From contig NZ_JACCFL010000001.1 of the NCBI RefSeq assembly GCF_013410375.1, positions 1,550,001 through 1,614,000 of the forward strand: DNA of 64,000 nucleotides. Direction: 5' to 3'. The notes under the pieces were generated by a model. That model did not search any database, was not told the DNA's origin, and saw only the letters and a program-made list of their open reading frames with translations. This document shows, piece by piece, positions 1 to 7,331 of the stretch (its first letter is position 1; every line of letters begins with the position of its first letter). The stretch comes from Leifsonia shinshuensis (GTDB lineage Bacteria; Actinomycetota; Actinomycetes; Actinomycetales; Microbacteriaceae). A program made the translations under genes and the position numbers.

Positions 1-1
1 C

Positions 2-406
2 CACCTCGGCCAGGTGCTGCACTCGCCGGAGCGCGGCTGGCAGTTCATCGACTTCGAGGGCGAGCCGCTGCGGCCGCTCGCGGAGCGGGCGCTGCCCGAC
101 GCGACGATGCGGGACGTCGCGGGGATGCTGCGCTCGTTCGACTACGTCGCCGGGTCGCTCGCCCGGCGCGAGCCGCCCGTCGACGCCGTGGCGTGGGCCG
201 CGGACGCCAGGAGGGCGTACCTCGAGGGCTACGCGAGCGTCGCGGGCGACGTCCTCGACGAGTACGCGGGACTGCTGGCGGCGTTCGAGCTGGACAAGGC
301 GGTCTACGAGATCACCTACGAGGCCCGGCACCGGCCGAGCTGGATCCCGATCCCGCGCGCGGCCGTGGAGCGGCTGCTGAGGGACGCGGCGGGGATCGCG
401 CACTGA
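2..406 (+). CDS. mak: maltokinase, C-terminal part (5' end outside window)
   Basis: The reading frame is open from the first complete codon at base 2, so this is the C-terminal end of a longer protein. It begins with HLGQVLHSP, the end of the kinase catalytic loop (normally HGDLHLGQ). WQFIDFEGEP, with metal-binding acidic residues, follows, then RDVAGMLRSFDY and ELDKAVYE, all typical of maltokinase C-lobes. Maltokinase phosphorylates maltose to maltose-1-phosphate with ATP in the TreS-Mak-GlgE glucan pathway. Whether it is a separate gene or the C-terminal half of a TreS-Mak fusion cannot be told here. The gene converges on the monooxygenase gene at 602. Confidence 0.85.
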   Translation, partial: HLGQVLHSPERGWQFIDFEGEPLRPLAERALPDATMRDVAGMLRSFDYVAGSLARREPPVDAVAWAADARRAYLEGYASVAGDVLDEYAGLLAAFELDKAVYEITYEARHRPSWIPIPRAAVERLLRDAAGIAH

Positions 407-458
407 GACGGGTGCCGTTCGCGCTCGCCGCACGCCGAAGAGCACGGCGGCACAACCG

Positions 459-491
459 CGGCGTCCGGCGTGTTACCCGCACGCCGGGCGC
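459..491. terminator. hairpin between convergent genes
   Basis: Two 13-base arms (459-471 and 479-491) pair with a single T.G wobble around a 7-base loop. It lies between the convergent maltokinase and monooxygenase genes. It has no T-tract on either side, so it is a candidate bidirectional or Rho-assisted terminator rather than a classical one. Confidence 0.4.
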
Positions 492-601
492 CGCGTAGGC
501 GGACACCTTCGAAGCCCGTGACCGCCCTGCGCGCATTGTGCGGCGCGGACGCGTCCACGGGCAGACAGACCGCGGGGTCTACCCTCGGCCGCCGCGCCGG
601 G

Positions 602-1987
602 TCAGGCCTGGGCGGCCGTCGCGTTGTATCGGTAGCGCGCGCCGCGGTGGTCGTCCGGCAGTCGGTCGCCCGCGCCGTGCAGCTTGTTGCGGAGCGTGCC
701 CTCCGCGTACTCCTCCGGATAGGCGCCGCGCTTGCGCAGCTCCGGGATAACGAACTCCACGATGTCCTCGAACGTGCCCGGCGTGATCGCGTAGGCCAGA
801 TTGAAGCCGTCCACGTCGGTCTCCTCGACCCACTCCTGGAGCTGGTCGGCGATGCTCACCGCGCCGCCCACGATGAACGGGCCGAGGCCGCCGATGACGC
901 CGTTGCGGCCGATGTCGCGCACCGTCCACTCGCCGCCGTCGGCGTTCGGGCGCTGGAAGTTGGCGACCGCCGACTGGATGGCGTTGCTCTTGACGTTGCC
1001 GATCGGCTCGTCCAGGTCGTACTGCGACAGGTCGACGCCCATCCAGCCCGACATGAAGACCAGGGCGCCCTCGTCGTTCGTGTACTGCAGGAAGTCCTCG
1101 AACTTGGCCTGCGCCTTATCGTCGGTCTCGTCGGTGACGATCGTGAGCAGGGTGTAAATGCGGGCAGCGTAGCGGTCGCGGCCCGCGGCCTCCAGCGCGT
1201 CGCGGAGCTTGCCGACGGTCTCCTTGAGGCCCTCCTTGGTGGAGGCCGCGACGAAGATCGCCTCGGCGTTCTCCGCTGCGAAGGAGATGCCGCGCTTGGA
1301 CGCGCCGGCCTGGTAGATCACGGGTGTGCGCTGCGGGCTGGGCTCGGAGAGGTGGATGCCGGGGACGGTGAAGTGCTTGCCCTGGTGGCCGATCTCGTGG
1401 ACCTTCGCCGGGTCGGTGAAGACGCCGGACTCGCGGTCGCGGATGACGGCGTCGTCCTCCCAGGAGCCCTCCCACAGCTTGTAGAGCACCTCCAGGTACT
1501 CGTCCGCGTGGTCGTAGCGGTCGTCGTGCTGGAGCTGGTCGTCGTGACCCATGTTGCGCGCGGCCGAGGGGAGGTAGCCGGTGACGACGTTCCAGCCGAC
1601 CCGGCCGTTGGTCAGGTGGTCGAGCGTCGACATGCGGCGCGCGAACGGGTACGGGTGCTCGTAGGCGGTGCCGGCGGTGACGCCGAAGCCGAGGTTCTCG
1701 GTCACCAGCGCCATCGCGGAAACCAGGAGGAGCGGGTCGTTGACCGGCACCTGGGCGCCGTGCCGGATGGCGGCCTCATTATTGCCGCCGTACACGTCGT
1801 AGGTGCCGAGCACGTCGGCGATGAAGATCCCGTCGAAGGTGCCGCGCTCGAGCAGCTTCGCGAGCTCGGTCCAGTAGGTGAGGTCCTTGTACCGCCAGGC
1901 CTGGTCGTCGGGGTGGCGCCACATCCCGGAGGACTGGTGGGCGACGCAGTTCATGTCGAAGGCGTTGAAGCGGATCTGCCGGGTCAT
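602..1987 (-). CDS. LLM-class flavin-dependent monooxygenase, NtaA/SnaA/DszA family
   Basis: This 461-residue protein belongs to the bacterial-luciferase-like group of reduced-flavin monooxygenases. The frame opens MTRQIRFNAFDMNC and then SSGMWRHPDDQ. Later come FIADVLGTYDVYGG, GFGVTAGTAYEHPYPFARR and GRVGWNVVTGYLPSAARNMG, all hallmarks of the nitrilotriacetate/pristinamycin/dibenzothiophene sulfone monooxygenase branch. Such enzymes use FMNH2 from a separate reductase. The ATG at 1987 is chosen because the longer open frame upstream is arginine/serine-rich and crosses the repeat sites at 2067-2132. The gene is last in line behind paaABCDE-paaG, with a 151-bp gap holding operator-like repeats, so it may have its own promoter. 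The substrate is unknown, and a role in aromatic or sulfur-compound oxidation is only inferred. Confidence 0.85.
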   Translation of the reverse strand: MTRQIRFNAFDMNCVAHQSSGMWRHPDDQAWRYKDLTYWTELAKLLERGTFDGIFIADVLGTYDVYGGNNEAAIRHGAQVPVNDPLLLVSAMALVTENLGFGVTAGTAYEHPYPFARRMSTLDHLTNGRVGWNVVTGYLPSAARNMGHDDQLQHDDRYDHADEYLEVLYKLWEGSWEDDAVIRDRESGVFTDPAKVHEIGHQGKHFTVPGIHLSEPSPQRTPVIYQAGASKRGISFAAENAEAIFVAASTKEGLKETVGKLRDALEAAGRDRYAARIYTLLTIVTDETDDKAQAKFEDFLQYTNDEGALVFMSGWMGVDLSQYDLDEPIGNVKSNAIQSAVANFQRPNADGGEWTVRDIGRNGVIGGLGPFIVGGAVSIADQLQEWVEETDVDGFNLAYAITPGTFEDIVEFVIPELRKRGAYPEEYAEGTLRNKLHGAGDRLPDDHRGARYRYNATAAQA

Positions 1988-2066
1988 GCCGTCCACACTG
2001 CCCGCGCCGGGCCCGCCTCGCACCCCGCCCGCCACATTCCGTAACGCGCCCTCCCGCCCCGCACCG

Positions 2067-2132
2067 AACCGTCGAGTACGCGAATAATCATGGGAAAACC
2101 GTCGAGTACGTCGATTATCCGCGTACTCGCGT
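2067..2132. promoter_or_regulatory. triple repeat / palindromic operator-like site upstream of the monooxygenase gene
   Basis: AACCGTCGAGTACG occurs at 2067-2080 and again at 2097-2110, exactly 30 bp apart. The second copy forms a hyphenated inverted repeat with CGTACTCG at 2122-2129 (8-bp arms, 11-bp spacer). Read on the minus strand, the third site also resembles the bases after copy 1 (GTACGCG-N-ATAATC). The array lies 80-145 bp upstream of the monooxygenase start and looks like a set of regulator-binding sites. Confidence 0.5.
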
Positions 2133-2138
2133 TGGGGG

Positions 2139-2909
2139 TCAGCGGCCGCGGAAGACTGGGCGGCGCTTCTGCTGGAAGGCGGCGAAGCCCTCGTGGTAGT
2201 CCTGCGTGTCGCGCAGGGTCGTTTGCGCCTGCGTCTCGGCGGCGACGGACGACCACAGGTCGAGCGAGCCGTCGCGGAGGCCCGCGACGATGCGCTTGCT
2301 CGCGAGGAAGGCCTGCGTCGCACCGCGGGCGGCGGCAGCGGCGGCCTCGTCCGCTGCGGCGTCCACCTCGTCGGCGGGCAGCGCCCGGCTGAACAGGCCG
2401 CCGGCGACCGCCTCCGCGCCGGAGATCAGCTTTCCGGAGTAGATGAGGTCGAGCGCGCGGTGCGGGCCGAGCCGCGAGACCAATAGCCAGTGGCCTCCGG
2501 AGTCGAGCGCGGCGCCCAGGGCGGCGAACGGCGAGCCGATCTTGGCGTCCTCGGCGACGTACACGACATCGGTGGCGACCAGGAGGCCGAGCCCGACGCC
2601 GAGGGCCGCGCCGCGGGCCGCCGCGAAGGTCGGCGCAGGGAACGCGCTCATCCGGCGCAGCAGCGGCGTCACCAGTCCGTCGAGGTAGCCGGCCACGTCG
2701 TCGGTCGCCGGGTCGACGCCGGCGATGTCGCGTCCGGCGCAGAACGACCGGCCCTCGCCGCGCAGCACGAGCGCCCGCACCCCGGCGGCCTCGGCCTCGG
2801 CGTAGGCGGCGTCGAGCGCGCGGAGGTCGTCGGGACCGAGCGCGTTCAGCCGCTCGGGCGCGTTCAGCGTGACGTGCGCGACGTCGTCCTGGATGCCGAG
2901 CTCGATCAC
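2139..2909 (-). CDS. paaG: enoyl-CoA hydratase/isomerase family protein, PaaG-like
   Basis: This is a 256-residue crotonase-fold protein with the oxyanion segments GRSFCAGRDI and GAALGVGLG. It lacks both hydratase glutamates of classical crotonases. Instead it has an aspartate in GAALDSGGHWLL, the position of the catalytic Asp in PaaG, which isomerises ring-1,2-epoxyphenylacetyl-CoA to oxepin-CoA. That pattern and its place after paaE support PaaG. The GTG at 2909 is the start: a GAGGAGG Shine-Dalgarno lies 6 nt upstream. Its RBS/start region is a tandem 17-bp duplication. The gene is co-transcribed with paaA-E, with a 26-nt gap from the paaE stop. A generic crotonase is the alternative. Confidence 0.8.
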   Translation of the reverse strand: MIELGIQDDVAHVTLNAPERLNALGPDDLRALDAAYAEAEAAGVRALVLRGEGRSFCAGRDIAGVDPATDDVAGYLDGLVTPLLRRMSAFPAPTFAAARGAALGVGLGLLVATDVVYVAEDAKIGSPFAALGAALDSGGHWLLVSRLGPHRALDLIYSGKLISGAEAVAGGLFSRALPADEVDAAADEAAAAAARGATQAFLASKRIVAGLRDGSLDLWSSVAAETQAQTTLRDTQDYHEGFAAFQQKRRPVFRGR

Positions 2910-2937
2910 TGCGCCTCCTCGATCACTGCGCCTCCTC
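2904..2937 (-). repeat. 17-bp tandem duplication of the paaG ribosome-binding/start region
   Basis: The 17-bp unit GATCACTGCGCCTCCTC occurs twice head to tail (2904-2920, 2921-2937). On the minus strand each copy carries GAGGAGG plus a GTG codon. The upstream copy makes a six-codon minicistron (GTG at 2926-2924) whose TGA overlaps the real paaG GTG as GTGA. Confidence 0.85.
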
Positions 2938-4024
2938 AGACGTCATAGTCCACCGCGACCTTCTCGGTGAGCGGGTGCGACTGGCAGGTGAGCACGTAGC
3001 CGGCCTCCAGCTCCTCCGGCTCCAGCGCGTAGTTCTCGGTCATCCGCACGTCGCCGGACAGCAGCCGCGCCCGGCACGTGCCGCAGACGCCGCCGGTGCA
3101 GGCGAACGGCACGTCCGGCCGCACGCGCAGCGCGGCGTTGAGCACGGACTCGTTGGCGTCCACCGGCGTCGTCACCGTGGAGGTCTGGCCGTCGAGGGTG
3201 AACTCGATCTCCGCCGTCCTCTCGCCCTCGTGCACGACGACCGGGTGCCCGACGTCGCCGCGGACCTCGCCCGGCTCGCCGGTGGTGAACAGCTCGAAGT
3301 GGATGCTCTGTCGCGGCACGTCGTACGTCTCCAGAACGTCGCGGCAGAGCTGCACCAGCTCGAACGGCCCGCAGAGGAACCACTGGTCGACGGTGTCCGG
3401 CGGCAGCAGCGCGTCGAGGATCGTCCGCAGCCGCTCCTCGTCGATCCGGCCCGAGAGCAGGGGAGCGGAGCGCTGCTCGCGCGAGAGCACGTGGTGCAGG
3501 GCGAGGCGCGACGGGTAGCGGTCCTTGAGGTCGGCCAGCTCCTCCAGGAACATCACGTCGATCGCCGTGCGGTTCGTGTAGACGAGCGTGAACGTGCTGG
3601 TGTCGGACGCCGACAGCACGCTGGAGGCCAGCGCCATCAGCGGCGTGATCCCCGAGCCGGCGGCGATCCCGGCGACGTGGACGCCGTCCAGGGCAGTGAG
3701 GTCGATCGTGAACGTCCCCTGCGGGCTCATCACATCGATCCGGTCACCCGCGTGCAGCTCGCTGGTCGCCCAGGTGGAGAACGCGCCGCCCAGGTCGCGC
3801 TTGATCGCGACGCTGATCCGGCCCGGTGTCGGCGGCCGGCAGATCGAGTAGCTGCGCCGCAGCTCCTTGCCGCCGACCGTTGCGCGGAGGGCGACATGCT
3901 GCCCGGGCAGGTAGTCGTACTCGCCGTGCAGGTCGTCGGGGACGGCGAACGTCACCTCGACGCTCGCCGCGGTCAGCGGGCGCACCTCGGCGACCGCGAG
4001 CGTGTGGAATCGCGCACGCGCCAT
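2936..4024 (-). CDS. paaE: phenylacetyl-CoA 1,2-epoxidase, reductase subunit PaaE
   Basis: This 362-residue oxidoreductase passes electrons from NADPH through FAD and a plant-type 2Fe-2S cluster to the PaaA diiron site. The FAD-binding domain (about 1-105) contains LRRSYSICRPP. The NAD(P)-binding domain (about 110-240) contains GIAAGSGITPLMALA and WFLCGPFELV. The C-terminal ferredoxin domain (about 275-362) contains CTGGVCGTC and a distal cysteine in VLTCQSHP. Length and domain order match PaaE/PaaK-type reductases. The ATG at 4024 lies 10 nt after the paaD stop, with GAGG just upstream inside the paaD end. It belongs to the paaABCDE operon. Confidence 0.95.
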   Translation of the reverse strand: MARARFHTLAVAEVRPLTAASVEVTFAVPDDLHGEYDYLPGQHVALRATVGGKELRRSYSICRPPTPGRISVAIKRDLGGAFSTWATSELHAGDRIDVMSPQGTFTIDLTALDGVHVAGIAAGSGITPLMALASSVLSASDTSTFTLVYTNRTAIDVMFLEELADLKDRYPSRLALHHVLSREQRSAPLLSGRIDEERLRTILDALLPPDTVDQWFLCGPFELVQLCRDVLETYDVPRQSIHFELFTTGEPGEVRGDVGHPVVVHEGERTAEIEFTLDGQTSTVTTPVDANESVLNAALRVRPDVPFACTGGVCGTCRARLLSGDVRMTENYALEPEELEAGYVLTCQSHPLTEKVAVDYDV

Positions 4025-4034
4025 CAGCGGGACC

Positions 4035-4517
4035 TCACAGAGCCTTGAAGTGGTCGAACGGCTCGCCGCACTCGTCGCAGACGTAGAGCGCCTTGCACGC
4101 GGTGGAGCCGAAGTGGGAGACCTCCCTGGTCTTCAGCGAGCCGCAGTGCGGGCACTTGATCGCGAGAGTGAGCCGCACCGGACCGGCGCCGGACGGCGGC
4201 GCGATGCCGTAGTCGCGGAGCGCGGCGCGGCCGTGCTCGCTGATCCAGTCGGTCGTCCAGGCCGGGGCGAGCGCCAGGCTGACCCGCACGTCCCCGAAGC
4301 CCTCGGCGGCGAGGGCGCGCACGACGTCCTCGCGGATGGCGTCCATCGCCGGGCAGCCGGAGTAGGTCGGCGTGAGCACGACCTCCACCCCGGTGTCGGT
4401 CACGGTCACCGCGCGCAGCACGCCGAGGTCGTCGATGTTCAGCACCGGGACCTCGGGATCGAGCACCGCGGCGGCGGCCGCCCAGGCCCGGCCGGCCTCG
4501 GCCGCGTGCCCGGTCAC
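4035..4517 (-). CDS. paaD: phenylacetate-CoA oxygenase accessory protein PaaD (MIP18/DUF59 family)
   Basis: A protein of about 160 residues with an N-terminal MIP18/SufT-like domain (VVLTPTYSGCPAMDAI) and a C-terminal zinc-finger-like region (CPHCGS, then CKALYVCDECGEPFDHFKAL). PaaD is needed for maturation or assembly of the epoxidase rather than catalysis. The start is taken as GTG at 4517 because its GTGA overlaps the paaC stop exactly. The longer open frame upstream is the shadow of paaC. Its position between paaC and paaE is the standard paa order. Confidence 0.93.
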   Translation of the reverse strand: MTGHAAEAGRAWAAAAAVLDPEVPVLNIDDLGVLRAVTVTDTGVEVVLTPTYSGCPAMDAIREDVVRALAAEGFGDVRVSLALAPAWTTDWISEHGRAALRDYGIAPPSGAGPVRLTLAIKCPHCGSLKTREVSHFGSTACKALYVCDECGEPFDHFKAL

Positions 4518-5344
4518 CAGGACGCTCCCGGGTGCGAGCGGGTGAGGACCTGCATCTCCGCGAGCAGCGGCGCGAGGTACTCGGAGTGCCGGCCCTGGCG
4601 TCCGCCGCCGGAAGCGGTGAACGTGGTCGGGAGCTCCAGCTCGGCCTCCGCCAGGATCGGCGCGACGGCGGCGTCGAACGCCTCGCGCAGCGTCGACGGG
4701 CGCGGGGCCACGCCCTCCAGCCGGTCCATCAGGGGCTCGTCGCGGAACAGCTCCGCCACGTACGGCCAGAGGTCGTCGAACGCGGTGAGCGTGCGGCGGC
4801 GGGACTCGTCGGTGCCGAGCGCGAGCCGCAGCACCCACTGGTCGGCGTGATCGCAGTGGTAGGCGACCTCCTTGACGGCCTTGCCCGCGATCGCGGCGAG
4901 CACCGGGTCCTCGGAGGCGCGCAGCCGCTCGTAGAGCTCGAAGAGGTAGTGGGCCGCCGCGAACTGCCGCACGATGGTGTGGGCGAAGTCGCCGTTCGGC
5001 TGCTCGAAGAGGTGCGCGGAGCGGAAGTCCTGCTCGTCGCGCCAGTACGCCAGGTCGTCTTCCGACCGCCCGGTGGCGCTGCCGGCGTAGCGCAGCAGCG
5101 AGCGCGCGTGGCCGAGCAGGTCGAGGGCGATGTTCGCGAGGGCGACGTCCTCCTCGAGCTCGGGGGCGCGGGAGATCCACCAGCCGAGTCGCTGGGCGAG
5201 GACGAGCGAGTCGTCGCCGAGCCAGAGCGCGTATTCGGCGACGTCGGGGGAGGCCGTGGCCGCGTCGGCGACGAACTCGGCCGACAGCGTCACGGTGCTG
5301 AGCTCGACGTGGCCGTGCTCGTCGTGCTCGTGCTCGGCGCTCAC
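4514..5344 (-). CDS. paaC: phenylacetyl-CoA epoxidase structural subunit PaaC
   Basis: A 276-residue ferritin-fold subunit that pairs with PaaA in the multicomponent epoxidase. Recognisable segments are YALWLGDDSLVLAQRL, ANIALDLLGHARSLL, VKEVAYHCDHADQWVLRLALG and, near the end, GGRQGRHSEYLAPLLAEMQ. The N-terminus carries a short His/Glu-rich stretch (EHEHDEHGH) that is probably an unstructured extension. The GTG start at 5344 overlaps the paaB stop as GTGA, and the stop overlaps paaD, so translation is coupled along the operon. Confidence 0.95.
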   Translation of the reverse strand: MSAEHEHDEHGHVELSTVTLSAEFVADAATASPDVAEYALWLGDDSLVLAQRLGWWISRAPELEEDVALANIALDLLGHARSLLRYAGSATGRSEDDLAYWRDEQDFRSAHLFEQPNGDFAHTIVRQFAAAHYLFELYERLRASEDPVLAAIAGKAVKEVAYHCDHADQWVLRLALGTDESRRRTLTAFDDLWPYVAELFRDEPLMDRLEGVAPRPSTLREAFDAAVAPILAEAELELPTTFTASGGGRQGRHSEYLAPLLAEMQVLTRSHPGASW

Positions 5345-5661
5345 AGGTGCTTCACCCCTTCGCTCTCCGTGTAATAGGTGGCGTGCCGGTAGTTCTTGCC
5401 CTCCGGCGAGGTGAAGAAGGCGTCCTTGGCGCTGGGATCGCTCGTGGTGATCGCGTCGGAGCGGACCACCCAGATCGAGACGCCCTCGCCGCGCCGGGTG
5501 TAGAGGTCGCGGGCGTTACGCACCGCGAGCTCCTCGTCGGGCGCGTGCAGCGAGCCGACGTGCACGTGGCTGAGGCCGCGGGACGCGCGCACGAAGACCT
5601 CCCACAGGGGCCAGACCTCGTGGGCCCCGTGCTTGTCGGTGCTGGGCTTGTCGCCGGTCAT
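5341..5661 (-). CDS. paaB: phenylacetyl-CoA epoxidase subunit PaaB
   Basis: A small 106-residue protein containing [35 protein letters not shown] and, at its end, [16 protein letters not shown]. These are diagnostic of PaaB, which bridges PaaAC units in the epoxidase complex. Length matches the family. The ATG at 5661 overlaps the paaA stop (ATGA at 5658-5661), and the stop overlaps paaC, so it is the second gene of the operon. Confidence 0.95.
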   Translation of the reverse strand: MTGDKPSTDKHGAHEVWPLWEVFVRASRGLSHVHVGSLHAPDEELAVRNARDLYTRRGEGVSIWVVRSDAITTSDPSAKDAFFTSPEGKNYRHATYYTESEGVKHL

Positions 5662-6644
5662 GCTGCGACCTCCTGAGCGCGAGCCTTCTGCGCCCTCTTC
5701 TCCGCATACGCCGCTGCCGCCTCGCGCACCCAGGCCCCGTCCTCGTGCGCCTCGCGGCGGCGCTGCAGCCGCTGGGCGTTGCACGGGCCGTCGCCGGCGA
5801 TGACGCGCTGCAGCTCGCTCCAGTCGATCTCGCCGAGGTCGTAGGCCTGGCGCTCGTCGTTCCACTTCAGGTCGGGGTCGGGGAACGTCACGCCGAGCGC
5901 CTCCGCCTGCGGGACGAGCATGCCGACGAACCGCTGCCGCAGCTCGTCGTTGGAGAACCGCTTGATCTTCCACGCCATCGAGCGCGCGGAGTTGGGGGAG
6001 TCGGCGTCGGGCGGCCCGAACATCATCAGCGACGGCCAGTACCAGCGGTTCACCGCGTCCTGCGCCATCCTCTGCTGCTCCGGAGTGCCGCGCATCAGCG
6101 TCAGCAGGATCTCGAACCCCTGGCGCTGGTGGAAGGACTCCTCCTTGCAGATCCGCACCATCGCGCGGCCGTAGGGTGCGTACGAGCACCGGCAGAGCGG
6201 CACCTGATTGCAGATCGCCGCGCCGTCCACCAGCCAGCCGATCGCGCCGATGTCCGCCCAGCTCAGGGTCGGGTAGTTGAAGATCGAGGAGTACTTGGCG
6301 GCGCCGGTGATGAGCTGCTCCGTCATCTCGTCGCGCGTGATGCCGAGCGTCTGCGTCGCGGAGTAGAGGTAGAGCCCGTGGCCGGCCTCGTCCTGCACCT
6401 TGGCCATCAGGATCGCCTTGCGCTTGAGGCTCGGCGCGCGGCTGATCCAATTGGCCTCCGGTTGCATGCCGATGATCTCGGAGTGCGCGTGCTGCGACAT
6501 CTGCCGGATGAGAGTGCGCCGGTATGCGTCGGGCATCCAGTCGCGCGGCTCGATGCGGGAGTCGGCGGCGATGAGCTCCTCGAAGAGCGCCTCGCCGGCG
6601 GCGTCGTCATCCGTGGGGACGGTGGTCTCCGTCGTGTTCGCCAT
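5658..6644 (-). CDS. paaA: phenylacetyl-CoA 1,2-epoxidase catalytic subunit PaaA
   Basis: The diiron catalytic subunit that epoxidises the ring of phenylacetyl-CoA with O2. Diiron-ligand regions are visible in [17 protein letters not shown] and [16 protein letters not shown], and conserved [13 protein letters not shown] and [16 protein letters not shown] follow. The start is set at ATG 6644 (MANTTETT), preceded by GGGAG at 8-nt spacing, giving 328 residues. A second ATG six codons upstream lacks such a site. This is the first gene of the operon, with a TetR-type palindrome 23 bp upstream of its start and divergent from paaR. Confidence 0.96.
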   Translation of the reverse strand: MANTTETTVPTDDDAAGEALFEELIAADSRIEPRDWMPDAYRRTLIRQMSQHAHSEIIGMQPEANWISRAPSLKRKAILMAKVQDEAGHGLYLYSATQTLGITRDEMTEQLITGAAKYSSIFNYPTLSWADIGAIGWLVDGAAICNQVPLCRCSYAPYGRAMVRICKEESFHQRQGFEILLTLMRGTPEQQRMAQDAVNRWYWPSLMMFGPPDADSPNSARSMAWKIKRFSNDELRQRFVGMLVPQAEALGVTFPDPDLKWNDERQAYDLGEIDWSELQRVIAGDGPCNAQRLQRRREAHEDGAWVREAAAAYAEKRAQKARAQEVAA

Positions 6645-6666
6645 CGAACCAGCTCCCATCATTACT

Positions 6667-6686
6667 TACTGATCGTTCGTTCAGTA
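6667..6686. promoter_or_regulatory. PaaR operator 1 (paaA-paaR intergenic palindrome)
   Basis: TACTGA (6667-6672) and TCAGTA (6681-6686) form perfect arms around TCGTTCGT. The site lies between divergent paaA and the TetR gene, so it can control both. The same core recurs upstream of the thiolase gene at 12736-12753, matching at 15 of 18 bases. Confidence 0.8.
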
Positions 6687-6722
6687 TATGCGAGGCCGGT
6701 GGGTTCGTGCCACACTTGCCAG

Positions 6723-7325
6723 GTGACCGACACCCGGACGGCCGAGCCCCTGCGCCGGGGCCGGCCCGGCTACGACCAGCGCGGCATCCTCGAGGTCGCC
6801 GTGGCCGCCTTCAACGAGCACGGCTACGACGCGACCTCCATCGGGATGCTCGCCGAGCGGCTCGGGCTGTCCAAGTCGGCGATCTACCACCACGTCGCGT
6901 CCAAGGACGAACTGCTCGCGCTGGCGCTCGACGAGGCCCTCGACGGCCTGGAGGGCGCGCTCCGCTCGGCCGAGGAGACCACCGGAACCGCCGCCGAGCG
7001 GCTCGCGCAGGTGCTCCGCGGGGCCGTCCTCGTGCTGACCGACCGCCTCCCGTACGTCACGCTGCTGCTGCGCGTGCGCGGCAACACCGAGGTGGAGCGG
7101 GCGGCATTGCAGCGCCGGCGCGCCTTCGACCACGCGGTCGCGGCGCTGGTCGCGGAGGCGCGCGACGAGGGCTCGCTGCGCGTGGACGCCGACCCCGGGG
7201 TCGTCGCCCGCCTGCTGTTCGGCATGATCAACTCCCTCACCGAGTGGTACGACCCCGCCGGCCCCGTCCCCCCGGACGAGCTCGCCGACACCATCCTCGC
7301 CCTCGCCCTGCGCACCCCCGCTTGA
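6723..7325 (+). CDS. paaR: TetR/AcrR family repressor of the phenylacetate cluster
   Basis: A 200-residue TetR-family regulator with an N-terminal helix-turn-helix. ILEVAVAAFNEHGYDATS is followed by IGMLAERLGLSKSAIYHHV and a C-terminal ligand-binding domain. It is divergent from paaA with the palindrome between them, so it is the likely PaaR, which in other actinobacteria and in Thermus responds to phenylacetyl-CoA. The GTG at 6723 is chosen because the family domain starts just after it. No strong Shine-Dalgarno is visible, and an in-frame GTG at 6699 is an alternative. It converges on paaZ with a 6-bp gap. Confidence 0.85.
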   Translation: MTDTRTAEPLRRGRPGYDQRGILEVAVAAFNEHGYDATSIGMLAERLGLSKSAIYHHVASKDELLALALDEALDGLEGALRSAEETTGTAAERLAQVLRGAVLVLTDRLPYVTLLLRVRGNTEVERAALQRRRAFDHAVAALVAEARDEGSLRVDADPGVVARLLFGMINSLTEWYDPAGPVPPDELADTILALALRTPA

Positions 7326-7331
7326 CCGGGC

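Noticed and set aside
470..2044. 524-codon open frame on the plus strand opposite the flavin monooxygenase
   Set aside because: It is the antisense shadow of a gene with clear family motifs and has no domain or ribosome-binding site of its own.
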